From Mucilaginibacter endophyticus (GTDB taxonomy: Bacteria > Bacteroidota > Bacteroidia > Sphingobacteriales > Sphingobacteriaceae), in contig NZ_QPCG01000003.1 of NCBI RefSeq assembly GCF_003351025.1, positions 388,355 through 452,354 on the forward strand: a stretch of DNA of 64,000 nucleotides. The letters run 5' to 3'. The notes under the pieces are model-generated. The model worked only from the letters and a program-made list of their open reading frames with translations. It was not told the DNA's origin and did not search any database. The position numbers and the translations under genes are program-made. Positions 15,817 to 24,064 of this stretch are shown here, piece by piece (the first letter of the stretch is position 1; each line of letters starts with the position of its first letter).

Positions 15817-17469
15817 TTAAAGCGAAACACCTCTTTTCCAGGGGATAAAATCATCCTGACCATGGCGTACCGCGTGAACTTCAATTTCGCCGCTTGCAAC
15901 TTCTACCACATAATCCAGGATGCGTTCGCCGGCTTGTTCAATGGTTTCGTCACCTTCTACAATAGTACCGGTATTGATGTCTATAATATCGCTCATGCGG
16001 TTGTATAACGCGGTATTAGTAGCAATTTTCACAACCGGAGCTATCGGGTTGCCTGTAGGCGTTCCTAAGCCGGTAGTGAACAATACGATATTGGCACCCG
16101 AACCGACTTCGGCCGTGGTCGATTCCACATCATTCCCCGGTGTGCACAGCAGGTTAAGGCCGGGTTGTTTTACCTTTTCAGGATAATCCAATACATCGGC
16201 CACCGGCGATGTGCCGCCCTTTTTTGCCGCCCCGGCAGATTTGATGGCGTCGGTGATCAATCCGTCTTTAATATTACCCGGCGACGGGTTCATGTAAAAA
16301 CCGGAACCGGCTTCCTCTGCACGCTGGCTGTAAGTACGAACGAGATCAGCAAAGCGATCAGCTTTAGATTTATCTATACAACGGTCAATCAGGTTTTGCT
16401 CAACACCACAAAGCTCCGGGAACTCGGCCAAAATAACCGAACCGCCCATAGCCACCAGCAGATCTGAAGTATAGCCGATAGCAGGATTTGCAGAAATACC
16501 CGAAAAGCCATCCGAGCCGCCGCACTCCAAACCAATAGTGAGTTTACTTAGCGGGGCCGGCTTACGGGTGTGCTGATTAGCCTGCATCAAACCGGCAAGC
16601 GTTTGCCTAATAGCCAGTTCCATCAAATCGGCCTCTTTGCCTGTTTTCTGCTGATCTAAAATGTATAGTGGCTTGTTAAACTCTGGTGATCGTTTATTGA
16701 TCTCTTCCTGCAGGGTTTTTACTTCCGCATTCTGGCAACCTAAGCTCAAAACGGTTGCCCCGGCTACGTTGGGATGTGTAATATACCCTGCCAGCAAGCC
16801 ACAAAGCGCCGTTGAATCCTGGCGGGTACCGCCGCAACCGCCGGTATGTGTTAAAAACTTAATGCCATCAACATTAGGAAAAACTTTGTTGCCGGCATTT
16901 TGGGCGGTGTCACTGCCTATTTCGGTATATAAAACCTCGTCTATTTCGGCTCCGGCTTTTATTTTACCAATAAGTTCCTGCGCTTTGATCTCATATGTTT
17001 TTTTTCGCCCGTAACCCAGCGGTTTTACCAATGCTTCCTGCAATACCTCGATATTTCGGTTTTCGCAAAACACCATCGGTACTACCAGCCAGTAATTGGC
17101 TGTGCCTACGCTGCCATCTTCACGATGATAACCATTGAATGTTTTGCCCTCCCATTTACTGATATCAGGCCTGTGCCAATCGGTATGGCTTTGGCCTGTC
17201 AAAAAGCTGTTTGCCGCGTGCTTAACATTCGCCGTGCTGATTAAACCTCCAACCGGGATCGGGCTTTGTGCCTTACCCACCAACACGCCATACATGATAA
17301 TTTCGCCGCCTTCGGGAATTTCCACAATAGCGAATTTATGTTTGGCCGGGATCAGTTCTTTTACGGTGTAAGTTTTATCCTGGTAAGTAACCTGCTCATT
17401 AGCCTGTAAATCGGTAAGTGCTACAAGCACGTTATCGGCAGGGTGTACTTTTAATATATTCTGTTTCAT
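15817..17469 (-). CDS. uxaA: Altronate dehydratase
   Basis: A 550-residue cytosolic protein of the UxaA family, which dehydrates D-altronate to 2-keto-3-deoxygluconate. The N-terminal SAF-type domain (about 1-100, VHPADNVLVALTDL) precedes the dehydratase domain with GYHREDGSVGTANYWLVVPMV at about 113, THTGGCGGTRQDS at about 210, LGLECGGSDGFSGI-type sequence at about 310 and CTPGNDVESTTAEVGSGANI near 440. The length matches the fused bacterial enzyme. It starts 13 bp after the uxaB stop, so the two are co-transcribed. Here it would process galacturonate released by GH28 and GH105, and any tagaturonate made by the neighbouring dehydrogenase. Confidence 0.95.
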   Translation of the reverse strand: MKQNILKVHPADNVLVALTDLQANEQVTYQDKTYTVKELIPAKHKFAIVEIPEGGEIIMYGVLVGKAQSPIPVGGLISTANVKHAANSFLTGQSHTDWHRPDISKWEGKTFNGYHREDGSVGTANYWLVVPMVFCENRNIEVLQEALVKPLGYGRKKTYEIKAQELIGKIKAGAEIDEVLYTEIGSDTAQNAGNKVFPNVDGIKFLTHTGGCGGTRQDSTALCGLLAGYITHPNVAGATVLSLGCQNAEVKTLQEEINKRSPEFNKPLYILDQQKTGKEADLMELAIRQTLAGLMQANQHTRKPAPLSKLTIGLECGGSDGFSGISANPAIGYTSDLLVAMGGSVILAEFPELCGVEQNLIDRCIDKSKADRFADLVRTYSQRAEEAGSGFYMNPSPGNIKDGLITDAIKSAGAAKKGGTSPVADVLDYPEKVKQPGLNLLCTPGNDVESTTAEVGSGANIVLFTTGLGTPTGNPIAPVVKIATNTALYNRMSDIIDINTGTIVEGDETIEQAGERILDYVVEVASGEIEVHAVRHGQDDFIPWKRGVSL

Positions 17470-17482
17470 TGCTCGTTCTGTT

Positions 17483-18976
17483 TTAAATAGCGCGTATGGC
17501 TAATTCTCCCTCTTCATTGATTAGCTTAAACTGACGTGTTACTGCTTCGGCAAAGCCGGGTAAAGTTGTCAGGTCTGTATCCCAAAGGTTTTTGTTCTTC
17601 AGGATAGCAGCTATCGCGGTTTCAGCATCGGCTCCGCTCCAGGCTTTGCTTAAAGTAGGCGCCTGATCGTCAGTTACCGTATAGTTATCAGCATGAGCCA
17701 CACCCATGTATTTGCCTTCGGCGGTTTCCGTGATTTGCATAAAACGGATAAAAGCCGCGAAACCAAGAGCCATCATTTGCGGTGCTTTATTATTTTGTTT
17801 ATAGTAGTTCAATAATAACGGAATAACACGCATTTTAATTTTAGTAGCGTATTGTACCGAAATACTTAACCACTCATGCCTGATGTTAGGGTTACGGAAC
17901 CTGTCAAGCACTTTATTACCAAAGTCGCGGGCTGCATCCTCATCAATTTGGTAAGGGATGGATGGCATGATTTCGGTAAACATCAGTTGGGTAATAAACT
18001 TGGTGAAATGTACATCGTCCATAGCTTCCTTAACGGTATTGAAGCCAGAAAGGTAGGCTACAGCGCAACTTAGCGTATGCGTACCGTTAAGTAACCGTAG
18101 TTTCAACTCTCTGAACAATTCAATATCTGGCGTGATCACAACACCTTTATCTGCCTGCGCAAAAGATAACACTTCTGCTATCTTTTCATCGCCCTGGATA
18201 GCCCAAAGGCTGTAAGTTTCAGACATGATGCTCAGGTTATCGGTATAACCACGTTCTGTTTCCATGGCTTCACTAAGCTGCTGATCAGGCCTGCCGGGAA
18301 CGATCCTGTCTACCAGCGAATTGCAAAAACTATTGCTACTCTCCAGCCAGTCCATAAACGCGGGCTCCAGTTTATTTAAGTGCGCAAGTTCCAGTACTAT
18401 GGCTTCCAGTTTTTTACCGTTGTCGATGATCAGCTCGGTTGGAATGATCACCAGGCCGGTATCCGATCGGCCATCAAATGCCCTGTAACGCTCATACAAA
18501 ATGGCCAGCAATTTACCGGGGAATGATACAGGCGGGTGTTTACGAACATCCTCCTTCACCAGTTGAATGCCAACCTCGGTGGTATTGGAAATCACCACCT
18601 GTAAACTTTTACTGCGCGCTATCTCCAGGATCTCTTCCCACTCGTTTGAGGCAGACAGCACACGGCTTATCGCCGAACAGATAACCTGCTCGTTAACTTC
18701 TTTACCATCTTCGATACCCTTTGAGTAAATGGTATACAAACCATCCTGCATATCAAAATCTGTGGTCGAACCTTTGTCGGTTGATTTAACAACAGCTACC
18801 CTACCGTTAAAAATACCGGCGCGGTTAGCTTTATCAATAAAGTAATCGGGCAGGCCACGCAACAATACCCCGGTGCCAAATTGCAGCACCTTTTCGGGCA
18901 GTTCGAATACATTAGCAGGCGGTAGCTCGGTTGCCGGGACAGTTGTTTTGTTCAGGTTATATCGTGATAATATCAT
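17483..18976 (-). CDS. uxaB: Tagaturonate reductase
   Basis: A 497-residue cytosolic member of the mannitol dehydrogenase family, reducing D-tagaturonate to D-altronate with NADH. Seen: the N-terminal nucleotide-binding segment VLQFGTGVLLRGLPDYFID at about 31, VVKSTDKGS, and NTTEVGIQL at about 130. The central PGRPDQQLSE and the C-terminal helical domain with NGTHTLSCAVAYLSGFNTVKEAM at about 300 include the conserved Lys/Asn-His region of the family. It lies 24 bp downstream of the GH105 gene and 13 bp upstream of uxaA. No uxaC (uronate isomerase) is visible in this window, so galacturonate entry depends on a gene elsewhere or on the L-galactonate route. Confidence 0.95.
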   Translation of the reverse strand: MILSRYNLNKTTVPATELPPANVFELPEKVLQFGTGVLLRGLPDYFIDKANRAGIFNGRVAVVKSTDKGSTTDFDMQDGLYTIYSKGIEDGKEVNEQVICSAISRVLSASNEWEEILEIARSKSLQVVISNTTEVGIQLVKEDVRKHPPVSFPGKLLAILYERYRAFDGRSDTGLVIIPTELIIDNGKKLEAIVLELAHLNKLEPAFMDWLESSNSFCNSLVDRIVPGRPDQQLSEAMETERGYTDNLSIMSETYSLWAIQGDEKIAEVLSFAQADKGVVITPDIELFRELKLRLLNGTHTLSCAVAYLSGFNTVKEAMDDVHFTKFITQLMFTEIMPSIPYQIDEDAARDFGNKVLDRFRNPNIRHEWLSISVQYATKIKMRVIPLLLNYYKQNNKAPQMMALGFAAFIRFMQITETAEGKYMGVAHADNYTVTDDQAPTLSKAWSGADAETAIAAILKNKNLWDTDLTTLPGFAEAVTRQFKLINEEGELAIRAI

Positions 18977-19000
18977 TTGCTTATAGATTATAAGGGGTTA

Positions 19001-20914
19001 CTATTTTTTTGTTTGGGGTATTTGTTTAGCCAGCCAGCTTACCAAATCGTTAGCTGCTTTAAAATTGTCATATTCGGGAGGCAGTTTCCGGCCGTCTACA
19101 TATTCGTTGTAAAACCAGGGGTCACCAACGACAAACACGGTGCCTTTACCATATTTGGCAGTGGCTACGATAATATCCTTGCCATTGGTTAGCTGCGGAA
19201 CTGCCGGGTTGCTTAGCTGTAGTGTACTTAGCTCTTTGATGTAAACTTTACGTGCGGTTTTAAAGATGGTGTTGCCCGCGGGAATATTTATTGCCCCCTG
19301 CTCAAAGTTGCGCCCAACCACTTTGTTAACACTATTTTGGTTAAAGCTGATGCCAAACTTCGCCATCAATTTGTTCAGGTGTGTAAACTCGGCATTGCCG
19401 GTATCATTATTTAATACCACCAGTACACCGCCGTTTTTCACCCAATTGCCTATGGCTTTGCTATGCGGTTCTTCAATGTATTTAGCATCCGGGTTTTCCT
19501 TCGGGATATCAGGATCAACAATAATGTAAACTGAAGCTTTTTTCAGGTTGGCATCATCCGGGGCATCGTTTAAAGTCTGGGTATGCAGACCGTAATTATT
19601 AAAGATCTGCGCCAGGAACGAAAAACCGTTAGGGCTCAACTCATCCCATTTGTAGTGATATGGGATACTTTTACCGGTAACATCTGTGCGGTGCTCGTTG
19701 TTGAAATAGCTATCCAACAGCACCGTTCTACCTTTTCCCTGGTTCAGGTTGGCAAGGCGTTCCATCTCCACGCTGGCCAGCATAAAAGCGCCAACACCCT
19801 TAGTTTCATTAGTGACAGTTTTTACGCCAGTGTAATACTCATAGCTACCATCGCGATATGGTTCGCCGCCAAGGCCCACCGCACCTGCCGTGCCTTTAAG
19901 ATTTACCTGCCCGGAGACATCAGTTTCGATAAAGTTTTTGATAATACCACCATAAGCTTTTCGGGCAACCGGTAAATATTTTTGAGGCAGATATCCTTCC
20001 CTTACACCTTTTGCCAGTGTATAAACAAACATGCATGATGCGGATGCTTCCAGGTAATTACCTTTTTTACCGCCCTGATCAAGCACCTGATACCATAAGT
20101 CCGAAGCTTTATCCTGACTACCTTGTATAGCCACAGCAAGGCGGTTTAAAATAGATATCAACGCCACCCGTTTAGGATTGTTCGCAGGAAAATACGACAA
20201 CGCATCCACCAACGCCATAGCATACCAGCCATCAGCGCGGGCCCATAAACTTGCCGATAAACCGGTTTGCGGGTTGGCCCAACGTTCTTTTTTACTTTCG
20301 TCCCAGGCATGATACAACAAACCTGTTTTGCTATCACGCGCGTGTTGTTCCATCCAGATAAACTGATCAGCTATCTGGTCAAAATCCGCATCTTCATGAT
20401 AAACAGAAGCATATTCGGCATAAAAAGGTTCGGCCATATACAGACCATCAAGCCACATTTGGTTAGGATATCTTTTTTTATGCCAGAAACCGCCCTCGGG
20501 TGTTTTAGGTTGCCCGTCCAACTGCTTGCGAAGCAATGAAGCTGCTTTATAATATTTTTCGGCGTTTAGCACCCGGTGCAGCAGCAACAAGCTCCGGCCC
20601 GAAAGGATGTTATCAAGCGTATAATCATTTGCCTTATAGGTGCGGATGTTTCCATCGGCACTTACATACCTGTCCATTGACTTCTGGATATAACTGAAAT
20701 ACTCGCCCTGTGCCGATTGCTGCCAAACGCTTTGCAAGCCCAACAAAACAATTCCCTGATCGTACGACCAGTTAGTCCCCGGCAATGAATCTTTCCAGAT
20801 GTGCAGAGCGGTGTTAGCCACCCGCTGCGACCAGGGTAGCGTTTGCGCGCTAAGCCCCAAACCTGTAAACAGGAATACAGCTAATAACCATATTTTTTTC
20901 ATCGTCCAATTCAT
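19001..20914 (-). CDS. GH105 unsaturated rhamnogalacturonyl hydrolase fused to a Rossmann-like C-terminal domain
   Basis: The N-terminal half (about 25-385) is an (alpha/alpha)6 GH105 enzyme of the YteR/YesR type. It hydrates and cleaves the unsaturated galacturonyl unit left by pectin lyases. TLDNILSG near residue 100 and MWLDGLYMAEPFYAEY with the catalytic Asp near 156 match the family. The C-terminal 240 residues (from LLDSYFNNEH) form a separate GATase/DUF4350-like domain. It has VYIIVDPD, WVKNGGVLVVLNND and AKYGKGTVFVVGDPWFYNEY, and is closely similar to the free-standing protein at 49198-49977. The start at ATG 20914 overlaps the upstream stop as ATGA; ATG 20902 (MKKIWLL) is the alternative. 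Both give a signal peptide. The fused domain's role is unknown. Confidence 0.9.
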   Translation of the reverse strand: MNWTMKKIWLLAVFLFTGLGLSAQTLPWSQRVANTALHIWKDSLPGTNWSYDQGIVLLGLQSVWQQSAQGEYFSYIQKSMDRYVSADGNIRTYKANDYTLDNILSGRSLLLLHRVLNAEKYYKAASLLRKQLDGQPKTPEGGFWHKKRYPNQMWLDGLYMAEPFYAEYASVYHEDADFDQIADQFIWMEQHARDSKTGLLYHAWDESKKERWANPQTGLSASLWARADGWYAMALVDALSYFPANNPKRVALISILNRLAVAIQGSQDKASDLWYQVLDQGGKKGNYLEASASCMFVYTLAKGVREGYLPQKYLPVARKAYGGIIKNFIETDVSGQVNLKGTAGAVGLGGEPYRDGSYEYYTGVKTVTNETKGVGAFMLASVEMERLANLNQGKGRTVLLDSYFNNEHRTDVTGKSIPYHYKWDELSPNGFSFLAQIFNNYGLHTQTLNDAPDDANLKKASVYIIVDPDIPKENPDAKYIEEPHSKAIGNWVKNGGVLVVLNNDTGNAEFTHLNKLMAKFGISFNQNSVNKVVGRNFEQGAINIPAGNTIFKTARKVYIKELSTLQLSNPAVPQLTNGKDIIVATAKYGKGTVFVVGDPWFYNEYVDGRKLPPEYDNFKAANDLVSWLAKQIPQTKK

Positions 20915-21903
20915 TTTATCAGCGTTACATCCCATTTGTCGTTCCCGGCAAGTATGTTGTTCAAAGTATATTTTTTCGCTTCAGCGTCCGTCAACTGGTG
21001 CGACCAGGATGCCCGCTTAGTTACATCGGTACCCTTGCTTTTGTATTCGGCAAAAATGGCGGTCTTTTCATTTTCGGGGTTACGCCAGTTGTCCCAACCT
21101 GTGGCGGAGATGTGGGTATCCATCTGCGTATTGATGAAAACCGATTTGGCATACGGTCGCCATGGTCGGCCCAGGAAAACTTTTTTAACAGATGTATCAG
21201 CCGGGATCAGCCTGCAATCTAAAAACACAAAACCGAACTGCTGTCGCAATGTTGTGGCTGGCGCAGTTATAAAAGAGTTTTTAAGGCTCCTGATCACGCA
21301 GTTTTGAAAAACCACCGTGGCTTCGCCAAAAATAAAATCGGTAGTGCCTTCAATATAGCAGTCCTTATAAAACTGGCGGCTGTTCTCGGTTCCTGCGTAA
21401 ACTGTATCCTGGTTGCCCAATAGCCTGCAATTGATCACCGCGCACCTATCGCCTTCAATATGCAAGGCCACGGCCTGCCCTACCGGTCCGGCAGCGTTTG
21501 CAATGGTTAAATTACGGGCTATAAAATCGTTGCCCTGAACCAGAACCGTATAGGAAGTATACGTTGTAAACTCGGCTTTTCCAAAAGCGTCCTTTCCCTG
21601 AGGATTCGGTTTACCGGAGAAATCGCTGTTGGTTATGATGGTTTTATTTTGATCCTCGCCCAACAGTTCGATATTACATTTCCAGGAAGGGATCACCAGT
21701 TTTTCCTGATAAATACCGGCTTTTATGTTGATAATAACCCTTTGCTGCGACAGATCGCGAACCACATTTACAGCCTGCTGAATGGTTTTAAAATCGCCGC
21801 TGCCATCCTGCGCTACAGTAAAGTGATTTGGATAGGTAACCGCCTGTGCCAGCAGCAAAGCAGGTACAAAAACAATCCACATCAATAGCGCCGCCCTCTT
21901 CAT
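20911..21903 (-). CDS. CE8 pectin methylesterase
   Basis: A 330-residue secreted carbohydrate esterase (signal peptide MKRAALLMWIVFVPALLLAQ) that removes methyl esters from homogalacturonan, opening it to the GH28 encoded next door. It has a right-handed beta-helix with the family motifs in order: QAVALHIEGD at 143, NQDTVYAG with catalytic Asp 166, GTTDFIFG with catalytic Asp 189, and FLGRPWRPYAKSVF with the conserved Arg and Trp at 246 and 248. The length is typical for single-domain enzymes. It overlaps the GH28 stop by one base (TAATG) and the GH105 start by four (ATGA), so the three are translationally coupled. Confidence 0.95.
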   Translation of the reverse strand: MKRAALLMWIVFVPALLLAQAVTYPNHFTVAQDGSGDFKTIQQAVNVVRDLSQQRVIINIKAGIYQEKLVIPSWKCNIELLGEDQNKTIITNSDFSGKPNPQGKDAFGKAEFTTYTSYTVLVQGNDFIARNLTIANAAGPVGQAVALHIEGDRCAVINCRLLGNQDTVYAGTENSRQFYKDCYIEGTTDFIFGEATVVFQNCVIRSLKNSFITAPATTLRQQFGFVFLDCRLIPADTSVKKVFLGRPWRPYAKSVFINTQMDTHISATGWDNWRNPENEKTAIFAEYKSKGTDVTKRASWSHQLTDAEAKKYTLNNILAGNDKWDVTLIK

Positions 21904-23558
21904 TATTTTGAACTGATTAATGCGCTTTCCGCCGCTCCTGAAATAAACGCTGCTTTGCTTTTAGCTTTCGAGGCGTCTGTATTCAGCAATTTTATTTGCT
22001 GTGATTTCTTCCCGCTGATCCTGAACAGCAACTGCGTATCGCTATAAGTAATATGATCGAAGCTTATGTTGCTGCTGTTTTGAACATTGATGAGCGGGTT
22101 GGTTTCCTTGCCTTCAAAATGGATATTTTTCAGGGAGATATTCTGTGCTTCAATCACATCCGCGCCCTTAGTAGTTTTGAACGTACTGTTTTCGATGTGG
22201 ATGTCCTTAATTCCCATCTCGGGTAGTCCCCTGATCATGAGCGCTTTTTCGGCGCCATTGCAGGCCACATTGTTTACATAAAATTTGCGGAAAGATGGAG
22301 TAGCTTCGGTTACCGGTACAACGGTCTGGTCATTTACATCGTCAGATTCGCCGGGCGATTTGCCGCCGTAGTACATATCAAACAGGATAGCCTCATGAAC
22401 AATATCTTTCATGGCGATATCCTTAATAAAGATATTTTCAACCACACCTCCCCGGCCACGGGTGGTTTTAAAACGCAAGCCAATATCCGAACCTATAAAG
22501 GTGCAGTTGGATACAAAAATATTCCGTGCCCCGCCAGACATTTCGCTGCCTATCACAAAACCTCCGTGCGAGCGGTAAACCACATTATCCCTTACAATTA
22601 CATTTTCGGTAGGCTTACCGCGTTTGCGGCCTTCCTCGTCCCTTCCCGATTTGATGCAGATGCCATCATCGCCGGCATCAAAAGTGCTGCCTTCTATCAA
22701 AACATTCCGGCACGATTCAACATCAATGCCGTCACCATTCTGCGCGTTCCACAGGTTTCTAACCTTTACGTTCTGCACCGTAAGATCTTTGCACAATAGC
22801 GTGTGAATATCCCAGGCAGGCGAATTCTGCAGCGTAACGCCCTGCAACAATACCTTTTTGCAGTTGGTAAGCACCAACATATTAGGCCTGAAAAAATCTT
22901 TAAAGGCTTCGTTATCCTTTATGGTTTTGCCGTTGCCTATCACACCGGCTCCGGGAGTTTTTAACCCGTTAACATAGCTTTGGGACGGATACCATGCCTT
23001 GCCATTTTCACTTACCACGCCTCCCGAGGCCACCAGTTTATTCCATTCGGCTTCGGTTAGCCTGTCTTTGCCTATGGCCCGCCAAACCTCGCCATGTCCA
23101 TCAATGATGCCTTCGCCGGTTATGGCAATGTTTGTAAGATCGGTTCCCGAAATAGGCGACTCGTTACGTACGGCCGCGTGACCTTCATAATTGCCTTCAA
23201 CAAGCCTATATTGAGTTTTATCATCGGTAAATTGCAACAAGGCCGCGCGACTTACATGCAGGTTAACATTACTTTTCATCACCAGCGGACCGGTAAGCCA
23301 TAAACCCTGCGGTACAAGCACTACCCCGCCGCCTTTAAAGCTGCAGGCGGCTATCGCCTTGTTGATGCTAACGGTATTTAGTGTAATACCATCGGGCTTA
23401 GCTCCGTATTTTAAAATGCTGATGGTGTCTTTTTTAAACACAGGCTTGCTTACCCGCGGCAAATGCTGCCAGGAGTATTGCTGTACCTGTGCCTGCGATG
23501 TAACACAGCCTGCCAAAAGCAAAACCACTACCCTAACCGTTGTTTTTATTACCGACAT
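21903..23558 (-). CDS. GH28 polygalacturonase
   Basis: A 551-residue secreted right-handed beta-helix hydrolase for alpha-1,4-galacturonan. It carries the family signature in order: NGDGIDVESC at about 273 (catalytic Asp), AGDDGICIKSGRD at about 296 (paired Asp), SHGGFVIGSEMSGG at about 333 (conserved His-Gly), and RFKTTRGRGG at about 364 (substrate-binding Arg/Lys). The N-terminus is YGAKPDG-like, as in exo-acting bacterial members. It is the first gene of the backbone operon; the 506-bp gap upstream should contain its promoter but I find no clear -33/-7 pair. Whether it is exo- or endo-acting, or acts on rhamnogalacturonan, cannot be told here. Confidence 0.94.
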   Translation of the reverse strand: MSVIKTTVRVVVLLLAGCVTSQAQVQQYSWQHLPRVSKPVFKKDTISILKYGAKPDGITLNTVSINKAIAACSFKGGGVVLVPQGLWLTGPLVMKSNVNLHVSRAALLQFTDDKTQYRLVEGNYEGHAAVRNESPISGTDLTNIAITGEGIIDGHGEVWRAIGKDRLTEAEWNKLVASGGVVSENGKAWYPSQSYVNGLKTPGAGVIGNGKTIKDNEAFKDFFRPNMLVLTNCKKVLLQGVTLQNSPAWDIHTLLCKDLTVQNVKVRNLWNAQNGDGIDVESCRNVLIEGSTFDAGDDGICIKSGRDEEGRKRGKPTENVIVRDNVVYRSHGGFVIGSEMSGGARNIFVSNCTFIGSDIGLRFKTTRGRGGVVENIFIKDIAMKDIVHEAILFDMYYGGKSPGESDDVNDQTVVPVTEATPSFRKFYVNNVACNGAEKALMIRGLPEMGIKDIHIENSTFKTTKGADVIEAQNISLKNIHFEGKETNPLINVQNSSNISFDHITYSDTQLLFRISGKKSQQIKLLNTDASKAKSKAAFISGAAESALISSK

Positions 23559-23673
23559 GTTTTTATTTTAAAACAGCTATTTATCGCCTTATAATTGGAT
23601 GCGGGACTAATAAATCCTAAACAAGATTAAAGGCTGAGGGCAATAAAAAAAAGGAATTGTCCAACTAAAACCG

Positions 23674-23699
23674 CGCAAACGTTCCCAGAAACGTTTGCG
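23674..23699. repeat. Perfect 10-bp stem hairpin upstream of GH28
   Basis: CGCAAACGTT at 23674-23683 pairs with AACGTTTGCG at 23690-23699 around a 6-nt loop. It lies in the gap between the six-hairpin gene stop (24065) and the GH28 start (23558). It could end the upstream transcript or lie in the GH28 leader. No strong T tract follows on the minus strand, and the AACGTT core is also a plausible half-site for a LacI-type regulator. Confidence 0.6.
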
Positions 23700-23787
23700 T
23701 AAAATTTTAAGTTGGCCGGACGGACACATCCCGCCAATTTGCGCCGTCAGTTGCTGTTCAATCAATACACGGGAGAAGCATGTTTGA

Positions 23788-24019
23788 AAGGGTAGCACCT
23801 ACGGCGCAAAAAATCCAATCTGTTATTTTGCTACAAACAGGTATCCCCTACGGGGAATTAAGGTCTGATAAAAATTATGCTCATGGGGATTGGGCCAATT
23901 TGAAAACATAGCAGGATCACTATCCCAGTTGGATGGCAATCCTGCCAATTTGCGCCGTTAGGTGCTACCTATTTGTAGATTATCATCCCGAAAATCCAAT
24001 TGCGCCGTAGGTGCTACCC
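23788..24019. repeat. Cluster of REP-like units with the core GCACCTACGGCGCAA
   Basis: Three related units lie in one gap: GGTAGCACCTACGGCGCAAA at 23791-23810, its inverted relative TTTGCGCCGTTAGGTGCTAC at about 23949-23968, and TTGCGCCGTAGGTGCTACCC at 24000-24019. A further degenerate unit, CTACAAACAGGTATCCCCTA, is at 23831-23850. The CCTACGG core and flanking CTACAAA/TTTGTAG are shared with the palindrome at 488-684, so they belong to one repeat family. Within the 506-bp gap I see these, the hairpin at 23674 and nothing coding. Confidence 0.75.
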
Positions 24020-24064
24020 AATCGCCCATGGAAGAATCATCTTTAAGAGGGTATCATCAATGCC

